IMG/VR virus record: IMGVR_UViG_3300025728_000362
Coordinates: 1 to 42,788 of that record
Direction: 5' to 3' (one strand)
DNA: 42,788 nucleotides
From: a virus
Shown: piece after piece, positions 21,374 to 30,708 of the stretch
Layout of the letters: each line of letters starts with the position of its first letter
How positions within the stretch are numbered: position 1 is the stretch's first letter
Program-made: the position numbers and the translations under genes
The notes under the pieces: model-generated
Database searches by the model: none
Told to the model about the DNA's origin: nothing
Seen by the model: the letters and a program-made list of their open reading frames with translations, nothing else

Positions 21374-22849
21374 ATGTCACAAACACAATCTGTCGAGTCG
21401 ATAAGCATCCCGACCCACGACAGCTACGAAAACTTTGTTGCCCGGCTGGGCCTGAACGAGTCGAACCAGTCGGGCGCCAGCACCTACAAGAATAACTGGA
21501 CGTCGCGTAACCGGCTGCTGGTCGAGCAGGCTTACCGCTCATCATGGCTCGTCGGCGTTGGCGTTGATGCCGTTCCTGACGACATGACCCGCAAGGGCAT
21601 CACCATCACCTCAAAGCTGGAAGACGGCCGCAAGAAGCAGCTAGACAACGCTTGGGATGAAATGGGGCTGTGGGAGGCGCTGAACGACACGCTGAAATGG
21701 GCGCGGTTATACGGCGGCGCGGTCGGCGTGATCCTGATTGACGGGCAGAACTATTCGACGCCGCTACGCATCGAGGCAATCGCGAAGGATTCCTTCAAAG
21801 GCATCATGGTGATGGACCGCTGGATGCTCAACGCAGCGACCGAGCAGCGCGTCAAAGATATCGGGCCGGACTTTGGCATGCCTGAGTTTTACCGCGTCGT
21901 GACGTCTGCAACTGGCATCCCGCCGTGGAAGATCCACCACTCGCGGCTAATTCGTTTTGATGGTGTCGCGTTGCCATATCAGCAGCGCCTGACCGAAAAC
22001 GACTGGGGGATGTCAGTTATTGAGCGCTGTTTTGATCGCCTTCTGGCGTTCGACTCCGCGACGACTGGCGTGGCCCAGCTGATTTACAAAGCGCACCTTC
22101 GCACGTACAGCATTGAAGGGCTTCGCGGCCTGCTTGCCATGGGTAAAGACAACCCAGCCTTTAAGGCGCTGATGGCGCACATGGACATGATCCGCCAGTA
22201 CCAGAGTAGCGAAGGCATGACGATCATGGACGCCAAGGACAAGTTCGAGGCCCATTCGTATGCGTTCGCCGGGCTAAGCGACGTGCTGGCGCAGTTCGGG
22301 CAGCAAGTAGCCGGCGCGTACGGCATTCCTCTTGTCCGGCTGTTCGGCCAATCACCGGCCGGATTCTCAACCGGTGACACTGACCTCGCCAACTATTACG
22401 ACAACGTATCCACTCAGCAGGAAAGAAAGCTGCGCCGTCCTGTGCGCAAGCTTTTTGCCGTGCTGCACATGAGCATGTACTCAACGCCACTGCCCGACGA
22501 CTTCTCCTTCGAGTTCAACGAGCTGTGGCAGACGCCTGACGGCGAGCGCGCAGAAACGGCCAACAAGGTTGTTGACGCTACTGTGAAAGCCGTGGACGCC
22601 GGACTGATGACCGAGAAGGCAGGCGCTCAACATCTGCAAGAGACGTCACGCGTAACCGGTTTGGGTGGAACCATAAGTGACGAGGATATTGATAATGCCA
22701 GCGATCTCCCGCCGCCGAGCGAGAAAGACCTCGATGATGTCCAAGCCGCCCAACTTAAAGCGGGCGGAGCGCCAACTCGGAACACAATTACGACAGATAG
22801 CGCAGGCAGTCGGAGCAATCGTCGAGGGTTCTTACGATGGTTCCAATGA
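21374..22849 (+). CDS. Portal protein (DUF1073 family)
   Basis: A 491-residue portal that forms the dodecameric DNA gate at the capsid vertex. Blocks such as WARLYGGAVGVILIDG, GMSVIERCFDRLLAFD and GIPLVRLFGQSPAGFSTGD identify the DUF1073 portal group. The ATG at 21374 has AGAGG upstream; a frame extension overlaps TerL. The Pfam family is sometimes labelled Acb1-like (anti-CBASS) because of domain-naming history; position and length favour the structural role. Confidence 0.88.
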   Translation: MSQTQSVESISIPTHDSYENFVARLGLNESNQSGASTYKNNWTSRNRLLVEQAYRSSWLVGVGVDAVPDDMTRKGITITSKLEDGRKKQLDNAWDEMGLWEALNDTLKWARLYGGAVGVILIDGQNYSTPLRIEAIAKDSFKGIMVMDRWMLNAATEQRVKDIGPDFGMPEFYRVVTSATGIPPWKIHHSRLIRFDGVALPYQQRLTENDWGMSVIERCFDRLLAFDSATTGVAQLIYKAHLRTYSIEGLRGLLAMGKDNPAFKALMAHMDMIRQYQSSEGMTIMDAKDKFEAHSYAFAGLSDVLAQFGQQVAGAYGIPLVRLFGQSPAGFSTGDTDLANYYDNVSTQQERKLRRPVRKLFAVLHMSMYSTPLPDDFSFEFNELWQTPDGERAETANKVVDATVKAVDAGLMTEKAGAQHLQETSRVTGLGGTISDEDIDNASDLPPPSEKDLDDVQAAQLKAGGAPTRNTITTDSAGSRSNRRGFLRWFQ

Positions 22850-23546
22850 TAGCGTTACCGACATCATGGACCGGCTGGAACGTTACGCCGACCTGATCGA
22901 ACCATGGGCCGAGTCAGTTTCTGCGCGCCTGATTGAAACGCTGAAAATCTCGGATGATGCGATGTGGCGTGACAGGTCACAGGCAATCTCTGCTGGTCTG
23001 CGCGACATCATGGACAGCAGCACGGGTTCGGTTGTTCGAAGCATGATGTCTGAGCAAATAAAACTCTTTAAATCCCTCCCGCTCGAGGCTGCCGACCGCG
23101 TTTACGACATTCACAACCAGGCGATTGAAGCCGTGGTGTCAGGTAAGCGCTCAACCGAGCTGCAAAAAGAAATCATGCGTACTGGGGAGGTGGCAGCCAC
23201 GCGAGCGCGCCTGATAGCCCGTACCGAAGTTGGGCGGGCTTCCACGGCAATCACTCAGGCCCGCTCGGTTGCGATCGGTTCTGAGGGGTATATCTGGCGC
23301 ACTTCAGACGATGGTGACGTCCGACCGTCTCACGCCAAGATGAACGGTAAATATGTTCGCTGGGATTCGCCACCGACGCTGGATGGCATGACCGGCCACG
23401 CGGGCCAGTTCCCTAACTGCCGCTGCTATCCAGAGGTGGTGCTTCCTCATTCCAATATCTTTGCTTCTAACGCACAGCAAACCCTCGACGGAATGCGCAT
23501 TGCCTCGGTCGATGGTAAATCAGTGCGGGTTAGAACTAAGGCTTAA
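22695..23546 (+). CDS. MuF-like minor head protein
   Basis: A 283-residue head morphogenesis protein. The C-terminal part (RARLIARTEVGRASTAITQ, then DVRPSHAKMNGKYVRW and GQFPNCRCYPEVV) is the Mu gpF domain. Such proteins are packaged in small numbers and may be ejected. The ATG at 22695 has GAGG upstream and overlaps the portal end by 155 bases; an ATG at 22737 is an alternative. Confidence 0.87.
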   Translation: MPAISRRRARKTSMMSKPPNLKRAERQLGTQLRQIAQAVGAIVEGSYDGSNDSVTDIMDRLERYADLIEPWAESVSARLIETLKISDDAMWRDRSQAISAGLRDIMDSSTGSVVRSMMSEQIKLFKSLPLEAADRVYDIHNQAIEAVVSGKRSTELQKEIMRTGEVAATRARLIARTEVGRASTAITQARSVAIGSEGYIWRTSDDGDVRPSHAKMNGKYVRWDSPPTLDGMTGHAGQFPNCRCYPEVVLPHSNIFASNAQQTLDGMRIASVDGKSVRVRTKA

Positions 23547-23548
23547 AG

Positions 23549-24784
23549 ATGCAATATTTCTATACCACCCGCCTAGGCAATACCCGCTTTGAAATGGCCG
23601 ACGGCTCTCTACTCTGCAAAGACGTGCCAATCGCCCGCACTGGCTCTCAGGTTTACCACGAAAGCGAGTTAGACGGTCTGGTCGGCGATGGGGATGGCGA
23701 GATCGTCGTCACCCGTGATGCTGACGAGGTATTCCGGCCGGAAACGCTCGCTTCCTTCGAGGGCATGGCCTTCACCCTTGGTCACCCCAGCGAAATGGTT
23801 AATCCGGGTAACTGGAAAGACTTCGCGCACGGCCATATTCAAAACGTCCGGCGCGGCGCTGGCGACCAGTCAGATTTAATGCTCGGCGACATTCACATCA
23901 AGACCGCCGAAGGCATTCGAAAAGTAATGGATGGGCAAGACCAGATCTCGATGGGCTACGACGCCGAGTATGAGCAAAGCGGACCCGGAAAGGCACGGCA
24001 ACACACCATTATCGGTAACCACTGTGCGAGCGTTCCAAACGGTCGCGCAGGCATTCGTTGTTCAATCGGAGATAGCAGATTCATGACAACCAAAAATCAG
24101 GGCTGGTTTAGCCAGCTGAAACGAGCGATTAAAACTAAAGATGCCGACGGTTTGGCTGATTTAGTGAATAACGCGCCCGATGAGCTGATCGAGCCTAGCC
24201 TTGATTTGGCTCGCGCAGTAAACATCACCATTAACCCCGCGCAGCCGCTACCGCCTGAGAAAGACTTGGGTGGCCTGACGACTGACGAAGACGGCGAAGG
24301 CGGAGCGACGTCTGTCGGCGAGCTGGAGAAGAAGGTCGATGCGCTGACACTGCTTGTCCAGCAGTTGATTAATCCAGCCGCGGCGACCACTGACTCCGAC
24401 GACCCGGACGAAGTAGAAGAGAAGAAGAAAATGACGACTGATGCTGCTTACGCTCAGGGCGTCATTTCTCGCGCGGACCTCATCATGCCGGGCGTTAAAT
24501 TGCCGGAAGGCGGGAAACTCGGCTCGTTCAAGCGCTCAGTAATGGACGCGGCTTTTAAAACGACTGAGGGCTATGCACTTCTTTCCCCGCTGGTCGGCAC
24601 GTCGCCGGACTTCGCCAAAATGCCGAAAGCGACACTCGACGCGGCCTTTGTCTCTGCCAGTGAAATCGCCAAGGCCCGCAACAATGCGGTTGTAAATACT
24701 ACCCGCATCAGCGCCTTCGACACCTCTAACAAAAATTCTCCGGCTGCTCTTAACGCGGCTTTCGCAGCTCACTGGAAAAAATAA
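23549..24784 (+). CDS. Prohead protease with fused scaffold (DUF2213)
   Basis: A 411-residue protein. Residues 1-175 are the DUF2213 protease domain, with probable catalytic His in TLGHPSE (about 78) and Ser in QISMGYDAEY (about 135). After a junction at about 178 comes an acidic, coiled-coil scaffold-like part (VGELEKKVDALTLLVQQL) and a helical C-terminus. An in-frame ATG at 24083 with GGAGA upstream could give a separate scaffold, as lambda Nu3 does within C. Position between MuF and capsid genes fits. Confidence 0.83.
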   Translation: MQYFYTTRLGNTRFEMADGSLLCKDVPIARTGSQVYHESELDGLVGDGDGEIVVTRDADEVFRPETLASFEGMAFTLGHPSEMVNPGNWKDFAHGHIQNVRRGAGDQSDLMLGDIHIKTAEGIRKVMDGQDQISMGYDAEYEQSGPGKARQHTIIGNHCASVPNGRAGIRCSIGDSRFMTTKNQGWFSQLKRAIKTKDADGLADLVNNAPDELIEPSLDLARAVNITINPAQPLPPEKDLGGLTTDEDGEGGATSVGELEKKVDALTLLVQQLINPAAATTDSDDPDEVEEKKKMTTDAAYAQGVISRADLIMPGVKLPEGGKLGSFKRSVMDAAFKTTEGYALLSPLVGTSPDFAKMPKATLDAAFVSASEIAKARNNAVVNTTRISAFDTSNKNSPAALNAAFAAHWKK

Positions 24785-24793
24785 GGTAACCCA

Positions 24794-25288
24794 ATGCCAT
24801 CATTACTTTACCGGATGCCAGTAGGCATCGCCGGGGCTATCTCACGCCCGCAAGACCTGACCACCGAGCCGGTTATCCTCAATGCTGCGAATACCTTCAG
24901 CTTCTACGGCTTGGCAGGTAAGGACAGCGCTGACGGTAAGTTCGTGCCGCTGGCTGCCGCAGACGTAGCGACCGTTATTACAGGCCTCTATGTCCGCCCT
25001 TATCCAACCACCTCAACGCCTGATCTGGTTCGTCAGATTGGTGGCAACGGTAACTTTACTGGCGACGTGATGAAGCGCGGTTACATGACCGTGAACATCG
25101 GCGGCACGGCGGTAAACCTGACGAAAGGCGCGCCGGTTTACGTGCGCAATGCCAATCCGACCGATGCCAGTCCGCTGGGCGCAATTCTGGGGGCCGCAAT
25201 TACCGACGAAACCGTCGTGCTGCCTAACGCAACATTCACCGGTGCTGGCGATGCTTTAGGCAATGCCGAAATCGCATACAACATCTAA
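24794..25288 (+). CDS. Capsid decoration / structural cement protein
   Basis: A 164-residue beta-rich protein, MPSLLYRMPVGIAGAISRP to LGNAEIAYNI, just before the major capsid gene, the usual place of the trimeric cement protein. Glycine-rich strands (GYMTVNIGGTAVNLTKGAPVYV) match this structural family. AAGGTAA lies upstream of the ATG. Confidence 0.78.
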   Translation: MPSLLYRMPVGIAGAISRPQDLTTEPVILNAANTFSFYGLAGKDSADGKFVPLAAADVATVITGLYVRPYPTTSTPDLVRQIGGNGNFTGDVMKRGYMTVNIGGTAVNLTKGAPVYVRNANPTDASPLGAILGAAITDETVVLPNATFTGAGDALGNAEIAYNI

Positions 25289-25302
25289 GAGAGCAGCTAA
25301 AT

Positions 25303-26241
25303 ATGTTTACTTTTGACCAAGCAACCGTTGATAGCACCGGTGCGTATCTGGTTGGCGAGCTTGAGCGCCTCGATCAGACGCTGAACCTTCCACTGGTGGG
25401 TTACACCTGGTCGCGTGATATCCAGCTGCGCGAAGACGTATCAATCGCTGATGACATCAGCTCATTCACAAACAGCTCGTTCGCTGCGGCCGGTACGCCA
25501 AACCCGAACGGTAAAAACTGGATCGGTAAGGACTCCACGGCCATTGCCGGTATCAGCCTTGATATCGATAAAAAAGGCTTCCCGCTGAGTTTATGGGGGA
25601 TGGAACTTGGATGGACCGTTGTTGAACTGGCAGCCGCCGCGCAAGTTGGCCGACCAGTTGACGCGCAGAAGTACGATGGCATGCAGCTCAAATGGAACAT
25701 GGACACCGACGAGCAGGTTTATCGCGGTGATACCCAACTGGGTGTGAAAGGCCTGTTCAACTACAACGGCGTATCGCTGGGTAACGCAACTAAGGCATGG
25801 GCTAGTTCAACCAATCAGGAAATCTTGGATTCCATCAACATGATCCTCTCAGACGCTTGGTTGGCATCCGGATACACCTTGGTGCCGCGCGACCTGCGCC
25901 TGCCGCCAAAAGCCTTTGCGCTTCTGGCTCAGCGTGTCGTGTCTGATGCTGGTAATCAGTCACTGCTTACCTACCTGCAAATGAACACCATTGCCTACCA
26001 TCAGAACGGCGTGCCGCTGAATATCTACGCGGTGAAATGGCTGGAAGGCGCGGGCGTTGGCGGTACTGACCGCATGGTGGCCTACACCAACGATAAAAAA
26101 TACGTTCGCTTCCCGATGGTCCCTCTGCAAAACGTGCCTATCCAGTATCGCGGCATTTTCCAGCTGACCACCTACTACGGCAAGCTGGGCGCAGTCGAAT
26201 CACCGTACCCTGAAACCATGGCGTATCTGGACGGCATCTAA
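25303..26241 (+). CDS. Major capsid protein (DUF2184)
   Basis: A 312-residue HK97-fold capsid protein of the DUF2184 group. It is recognised by FSWS-like N-arm features (VGYTWSRDIQLREDVSIADD), the block LPPKAFALLAQRV and the C-terminal FQLTTYYGKLGAVESPYPETM. No separate delta domain cleavage site is obvious. GAGAGCAGC precedes the ATG. It is expected to be the most abundant virion protein. Confidence 0.9.
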   Translation: MFTFDQATVDSTGAYLVGELERLDQTLNLPLVGYTWSRDIQLREDVSIADDISSFTNSSFAAAGTPNPNGKNWIGKDSTAIAGISLDIDKKGFPLSLWGMELGWTVVELAAAAQVGRPVDAQKYDGMQLKWNMDTDEQVYRGDTQLGVKGLFNYNGVSLGNATKAWASSTNQEILDSINMILSDAWLASGYTLVPRDLRLPPKAFALLAQRVVSDAGNQSLLTYLQMNTIAYHQNGVPLNIYAVKWLEGAGVGGTDRMVAYTNDKKYVRFPMVPLQNVPIQYRGIFQLTTYYGKLGAVESPYPETMAYLDGI

Positions 26242-26249
26242 CCCACTCA

Positions 26250-26265
26250 AGCCCCGCAAGGGGCT
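26250..26265 (+). other. Intergenic hairpin after the capsid gene
   Basis: AGCCCC-GCAA-GGGGCT is a tight stem with a GNRA loop nine bases after the capsid stop and without a T-tract. It may stabilise capsid mRNA or reduce downstream expression; it is not a standard terminator. Confidence 0.4.
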
Positions 26266-26279
26266 TACAGGAGATTTAA

Positions 26280-26648
26280 ATGGCTAAGAAAATTATCCGG
26301 GTGCATACGCCGTTCAACTTCAACTTTGAAGACGGCTCAAGCCTGCGCTTCGAGCTTGGCGAGCACACGGTTGACGACAAGGTGGCTGATCACTGGTTCG
26401 TTGTTGCCCACGCTGAAGTAACCGGCAAGGCAAAGGCTGCGTCTGATGCTGCTGCGTTTCAGTCGGAAATCGACAGCCTGACCGCGCAGCTGGCAGATAA
26501 GGACGGCACTATTACAGAGTTGCAGACTGCCGGGGAACAAAAAGACCAGCAGATCGCAATCCTGACCGCGCAGCTGGCAGAATTGCAAAAGCCCGTAGTT
26601 GAGGAAACCAACGATGGCAAGAAACCGAAATCTACCGACGATAAGTGA
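26280..26648 (+). CDS. STY1053-family phage-associated protein
   Basis: A 122-residue protein. The N-terminus [20 protein letters not shown] and [19 protein letters not shown] are typical of STY1053-type proteins found next to the capsid gene. The C-terminal half is a coiled coil with a near-duplicate [10 protein letters not shown] / [10 protein letters not shown]. Role in head assembly or joining is inferred from place. AGGAG precedes the ATG. Confidence 0.7.
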   Translation: MAKKIIRVHTPFNFNFEDGSSLRFELGEHTVDDKVADHWFVVAHAEVTGKAKAASDAAAFQSEIDSLTAQLADKDGTITELQTAGEQKDQQIAILTAQLAELQKPVVEETNDGKKPKSTDDK

Positions 26649-27018
26649 TTTCCGCCGCGACTTTCCTCAGTTCTCCGATGTAACCAAATACCCCGACGCA
26701 ACCATTCAATTCCGCCTCAACCTCGCTGATTTACTGATTGATGGGTCCGATAAAGGGGATTTGTTCCCCTATATCGTCGAGCTTTTCGTCGCGCACTATC
26801 TGGCGCTTAACTCGGCCGATGAGCGGTCTGCTCAGGTTGGTGGCGCGGGCGGTAGTAATAGCGGGATCTTGACCTCAAAGTCCGTTGACAAGGTCAGCAT
26901 GAGCTATGACACCAGCGCCACGTTAGACCCTGACGCGAAGTTCTGGAACAACACCCGCTACGGTTCGGAGTTCTGGCAATACATCTCAATGTTTGGCTTT
27001 GGCGGTATACAGCTATGA
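26614..27018 (+). CDS. Head-tail connector protein (DUF4054)
   Basis: A 134-residue protein with [21 protein letters not shown] and the C-terminal [18 protein letters not shown], matching DUF4054 adaptor proteins that sit on the portal. The ATG at 26614 has GAGG upstream; it overlaps the previous gene by 35 bases and the next in ATGA. Confidence 0.78.
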   Translation: MARNRNLPTISDFRRDFPQFSDVTKYPDATIQFRLNLADLLIDGSDKGDLFPYIVELFVAHYLALNSADERSAQVGGAGGSNSGILTSKSVDKVSMSYDTSATLDPDAKFWNNTRYGSEFWQYISMFGFGGIQL

Positions 27019-27578
27019 AAAGCGGGCTGACGGTGCGGGCAGATAAAAGCCGGGATGTTCTCTCCGCGCTTTTAGAAATGGTCGGGCGGGATGTGCTGGT
27101 GGGCATTCCAGCGGAGGCAGATCAGCGTGAACCAGAAGAGGGCGTAAAGTCAGACATTGGTAACGCTGCAATCGGCTACATCAACGAAAAAGGGTCGCCG
27201 GCTAATAACATTCCGGCGCGTCCTCACCTCCAGCCCGGCGTCGAATCTGTACAGGCTCAGACGGTCGAGCAGATGAAGAAGGCCGCTATTGCTGCGCTGG
27301 ATGGGAATGTCGGTGCTGCTGAACAGGCGCTTAACTCCGCAGGCACTATCGCGGCTGATGGCGTCAAGCGTTACATGACCATTACCGGCTTTACCCCCCT
27401 CGCAGAAAGTACGCTTAAAGCGCGTGCAGCACGCGGGCGTAAAGGGGCCGCTAAAGAGCTTGCCAGCCGGGCAGCGGGCAACGCACCGGACAATGCGAAT
27501 GCTCGGCCACTGATTGATGAAGGCCAGTACCGGCGCGCCATAACATATGTCGTGAGGAACAAAAATGCCAAATCTTGA
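27015..27578 (+). CDS. Phage neck / virion morphogenesis protein
   Basis: A 187-residue protein. The blocks VLVGIPAE and [20 protein letters not shown] are typical of HK97-gp10/Mu-type virion morphogenesis proteins that act in head-tail joining. The ATG overlaps the preceding stop in ATGA. The C-terminal [18 protein letters not shown] is also characteristic. Confidence 0.75.
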   Translation: MKSGLTVRADKSRDVLSALLEMVGRDVLVGIPAEADQREPEEGVKSDIGNAAIGYINEKGSPANNIPARPHLQPGVESVQAQTVEQMKKAAIAALDGNVGAAEQALNSAGTIAADGVKRYMTITGFTPLAESTLKARAARGRKGAAKELASRAAGNAPDNANARPLIDEGQYRRAITYVVRNKNAKS

Positions 27579-27954
27579 CGTGACCGAGATTCTCTTTGAT
27601 CCAGACTTCGCCGACTTCTCGCTGGTTGTGACGCGGAACGTTCAGACCGTTGATGACGATGGCTTCGCCAATAACGCGCAATCGAAAACCACTTTTGCAG
27701 GCGTGGTGACGGTTGACCGTTCACTCGAAGCGCGGCGCATGCAGGCTGGGCAGGTCGTTAATGGAGCGATCCTTATCGTCACTACTGAGCGGCTGACGCA
27801 GGGCCAGACCGGACGAGACGCAGACATCGTGACCTACCAGAATCGCGACTATCGCGTGACATTCGTTGATCCCTATACGGCATATGGCGCGGGGTTTGTT
27901 CAGGCGCACTGCGAGTTGCAGCCGTTTGACGGAGGAACGCCTATTGAGCAATGA
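27565..27954 (+). CDS. Head-closure-type connector protein
   Basis: A 129-residue beta-rich protein between the neck and tail terminator genes. The order suggests the stopper/closure ring. The FAGVVTVDRSLEARRMQAG and YQNRDYRVTFVDPYTAYGAGFVQAHCEL blocks are seen; the family name is not certain. GTGAGGA lies before the ATG. Confidence 0.62.
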   Translation: MPNLDVTEILFDPDFADFSLVVTRNVQTVDDDGFANNAQSKTTFAGVVTVDRSLEARRMQAGQVVNGAILIVTTERLTQGQTGRDADIVTYQNRDYRVTFVDPYTAYGAGFVQAHCELQPFDGGTPIEQ

Positions 27955-28489
27955 CACCACAGCGCCGGATTGGCTGACGCCTACCGGCAATCCCCCTGAC
28001 GATGACGAAGTGCTCGAGCGAAAGCTTAATAAGTGGCTGAGGGGATTATCAGGCTTGCCCGCCGGAATGGTTCGCCCCCGCTGGACGCCAACACAGGCCG
28101 CGATGCCGCCGCAGGATGCGAACTGGTGTGCGCTTGGAATTATGGTGACTGATGATGATGCCAATCCGGCCTTTCAAAACCAAACCGATGATTCCGCTGA
28201 GATGTGGAAGCATGAACAAATCGAGTGTCTGGCCTCGTTCTACGGGCCGAATAGCCAAAGTATTGCCAAGCAGTTTCGTGACGGGTTGATGGTGTCGCAG
28301 AACAACGCCCAACTGAATGAAATCGGCCTTTCCCTTGGCACATATACCAAGCTAACCCCCGCGCCAGAGCTGATTAATAACCAGTGGGTGCGGCGCTATG
28401 ACATTACCATTTACTTGCGTCGCAAGCTGGTCCGCACCTACGGAATCAAATCCATCCTCGATGCATCCGTTTCCTTTTTCGGAGATTAA
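27944..28489 (+). CDS. Tail terminator / neck protein (LIC_12616-like)
   Basis: A 181-residue protein with the C-terminal block WVRRYDITIYLRRKLVRTYG, as in phage tail-terminator-like proteins preceding the sheath gene. The TTG start at 27944 is chosen because GGAGG lies at ideal spacing and it overlaps the preceding stop by a few bases; the longer open frame is antisense-like. The role is inferred from order. Confidence 0.7.
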   Translation: MSNDTTAPDWLTPTGNPPDDDEVLERKLNKWLRGLSGLPAGMVRPRWTPTQAAMPPQDANWCALGIMVTDDDANPAFQNQTDDSAEMWKHEQIECLASFYGPNSQSIAKQFRDGLMVSQNNAQLNEIGLSLGTYTKLTPAPELINNQWVRRYDITIYLRRKLVRTYGIKSILDASVSFFGD

Positions 28490-28492
28490 ACC

Positions 28493-29638
28493 ATGCCACA
28501 GGGCTTACCTGTTTCTAATGTCGTCCAAGTGGACGTCATCATGTCGCCGACGGCGGCAACGGGGCGCAACTTCGGCGCTCTGCTGATCCTCGGCTCGTCC
28601 GAGGTTATTCCAGTCTCCGAGCGCATTCGCCTTTACGCCAGCGCTGAGGATATCGGTACCGACTTCGGCATCACCAGCGAAGAATACAAAGCGGCAACCG
28701 TCTTCTTCTCTCAGAAGCCTGCGCCGACGCAGGTTTACGTAGGCCGCTGGGCCAAGACGATCGCCGCAGCCGAGACGGGGACGCCTGAAACGCTATTGCA
28801 GGCTGTTAACGCTGCTTTGCAGTTCACAAACTGGTATGGGCTGGGCGTTGCTGATTCTGCTGCTCTGCCGGATGCTGACGTGCTTTCCGTGGCGACCGCC
28901 ATTGAATCGGCGAGCGTTTCCCGTATTTTTGCGATTACCACGCAAGATCCGAATACGCTGGTGGCGGCGACCACAACCGATCTGGCGTCGAAGCTAAAGA
29001 CGGGGAGCTATGGTCGCACGTTCTGCCAGTATTCCTCATCAAGCAAATACGCCGCGCTGTCGGCATTCGGTCGGGCGTTTACAGTGAATTTCAACGGTAA
29101 CAACACCACCATTACGTTGAAATTCAAGCAGGAGCCTACCGTCACCTATGAAACGCTGACCGTTTCACAGGCCAATGCCATTGACGCGAAGGATGCCAAC
29201 GTATTCGTTTACTACCAGAACGACACGGCAATCATTCAGCAGGGCGTGATGTCTAACGGCGATTTCTTCGATGAGCGCCATGGCCTCGACTGGCTGCAAA
29301 ACTTCGTCCAGACCAACCTCTTCAACCTGCTTTATACCAGCACCACCAAGATCCCTCAGACCGAAGCAGGCGTAACTCGATTGCTGACCAACGTCGAGCA
29401 GTCGATGGATCAGGCCGTTTCTAACGGGCTGGTCGCGCCTGGTATCTGGAATGGTGGCCCGATTGGGCAAGTCAGTCCGGGCGATACGCTGACCAAAGGT
29501 TATTACGTTTACGCCAACCCATTGGCAACGCAGGCGCAGGCAGACCGCGAGAAGCGCAAAGCCCCGGTTATTCAGGTGGCCTGCAAGTTAGCTGGCGCTG
29601 TTCACTTCGCAGACGTTCAAATCAACGTCGTTCGATAA
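28493..29638 (+). CDS. Contractile tail sheath protein (DUF3383)
   Basis: A 381-residue sheath protein. [33 protein letters not shown] and the C-terminal [18 protein letters not shown] with [17 protein letters not shown] are characteristic of the DUF3383 family. It polymerises around the tube and contracts on infection, so the virion is a myovirus. It is followed by the tube gene, as usual. Confidence 0.9.
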   Translation: MPQGLPVSNVVQVDVIMSPTAATGRNFGALLILGSSEVIPVSERIRLYASAEDIGTDFGITSEEYKAATVFFSQKPAPTQVYVGRWAKTIAAAETGTPETLLQAVNAALQFTNWYGLGVADSAALPDADVLSVATAIESASVSRIFAITTQDPNTLVAATTTDLASKLKTGSYGRTFCQYSSSSKYAALSAFGRAFTVNFNGNNTTITLKFKQEPTVTYETLTVSQANAIDAKDANVFVYYQNDTAIIQQGVMSNGDFFDERHGLDWLQNFVQTNLFNLLYTSTTKIPQTEAGVTRLLTNVEQSMDQAVSNGLVAPGIWNGGPIGQVSPGDTLTKGYYVYANPLATQAQADREKRKAPVIQVACKLAGAVHFADVQINVVR

Positions 29639-29647
29639 GGATAAAAA

Positions 29648-30088
29648 ATGGCAGCTTATTCTTTTATGGATGTCTCGGCATCCATGACCGGCCCGACCGG
29701 AATTATTGATTTGGGCTACGGTGCGCAGAACGCCGAAGAGGGCATCACCGTTGCGATGGCAGAAGCGAAGAACACCATGACCATCGGGTCTGACGGCGAA
29801 GTCATGCACAGTCTTCACGCTGGAAAGGCGGGGACCGTAACCATCACTCTGCTCAAAACCTCTCCGGTTAATAAAAAACTGTCTTTGGCCTATAACGCGC
29901 AAAGTCAGTCATCTGCCCTTTGGGGCAATAACGTCTTTGTCATCCGCAACTCGGCGTCTGGTGACGTAGTGACCATTCGCTCCGCAGCCTTCCAAAAGCA
30001 ACCCGACTGGAATAACCCGAAAGTAGCTGGGACGGTCGCATGGGTGTTTGACGGCGGCAAAGTTGACGAACTGTTAGGGGAGTTCTAA
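29648..30088 (+). CDS. Tail tube protein (DUF3277)
   Basis: A 146-residue protein of the DUF3277 family: MAAYSFMDVSASMTGPTGI, HSLHAGKAGTVTITLLKTSPV and KVAGTVAWVFDGGKVDELLG. It forms the inner tube inside the sheath. AAGGATAAAAA precedes the ATG. Confidence 0.88.
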   Translation: MAAYSFMDVSASMTGPTGIIDLGYGAQNAEEGITVAMAEAKNTMTIGSDGEVMHSLHAGKAGTVTITLLKTSPVNKKLSLAYNAQSQSSALWGNNVFVIRNSASGDVVTIRSAAFQKQPDWNNPKVAGTVAWVFDGGKVDELLGEF

Positions 30089-30091
30089 CCG

Positions 30092-30517
30092 ATGGAATTC
30101 GAAATTAAGGGTGTGCAATACCGCATCACTAAGCTGAGCGTATTCGATCAGTTCAAAGTCTCCCGTAAATTGCTGCCGGTGCTATCCGGTATGCTTTCTG
30201 ATTTTCAGGCAATCAAAGGTCTGGCCGCAAAAGGTGATGCGGCGACCATCATGGAAAAGGTGCTGCCGAAAATTGCCCAGTCGCTTTCTGATTTGAGCGA
30301 CGACGACGCCAACGCGGTGATCTATCCCTGCTTAGCAGTCGCGCAACGCAAGCACAATAAAGGCTGGGTTCCGGTCTTTGCAGGCGGCGAGTTGGCGTTT
30401 GACGATCTGGACATGCTCGGCATGCTGCAAATCGTGGGGCGCGTGGTGGGTGATTCGCTGGGAAATTTTTTGCGAGAACTCCCCGCGAAAGGAGCGGAGG
30501 AAGCGCCAGCGGATTAA
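30092..30517 (+). CDS. Tail assembly chaperone (G-type product)
   Basis: A 141-residue helical protein, MEFEIKGVQYRITKLSVFDQ to GAEEAPAD, lying between the tube and tape-measure genes, the place of lambda G-type chaperones. Near its 3' end the zero frame reads GGA AAT TTT TTG, a double slippery site (30463-30472). A -1 shift there extends the protein by about 80 residues. The unshifted product is the short chaperone. Confidence 0.85.
   Translation: MEFEIKGVQYRITKLSVFDQFKVSRKLLPVLSGMLSDFQAIKGLAAKGDAATIMEKVLPKIAQSLSDLSDDDANAVIYPCLAVAQRKHNKGWVPVFAGGELAFDDLDMLGMLQIVGRVVGDSLGNFLRELPAKGAEEAPAD
30463..30472 (+). promoter_or_regulatory. Programmed -1 frameshift site
   Basis: AAATTTTTTG is read as A-AAT-TTT-TTG in the chaperone frame. 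It contains two canonical X-XXY-YYZ heptamers (A AAT TTT and T TTT TTG). The -1 frame stays open from here to 30708 and encodes a protein-like sequence. GC-rich downstream sequence could form a stimulatory hairpin. Confidence 0.75.
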
Positions 30518-30708
30518 CCCTTGAGGCGCTGCCCGGCGGCGAGGACTGGCTGATGCGCCCCGTTAAGGCGGGGTACATCACTTACCCAAACCTGAAGGAC
30601 GGCACGGTCGATCTCGCTGATATCGCCTTTATGAATGACTGCCTTGATTTGGACGCTGACAACGAGGCACTGATAGAGCAGTGGAGAGCTGATAACGATG
30701 GATGCTGA
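30469..30708 (+). CDS. Frameshifted extension of the tail chaperone (T-type part)
   Basis: In the -1 frame after the slippery site, about 80 codons run to TGA at 30706-30708, including LTLEALPGGEDWLMRPVKAG and YITYPNLKDGTVDLADIAFM. There is no good independent start, so it is made as a fusion with the upstream chaperone, as lambda GT. The fusion should bind the tape measure, encoded ten bases before the extension ends. Confidence 0.78.
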   Translation, partial: FARTPRERSGGSASGLTLEALPGGEDWLMRPVKAGYITYPNLKDGTVDLADIAFMNDCLDLDADNEALIEQWRADNDGC

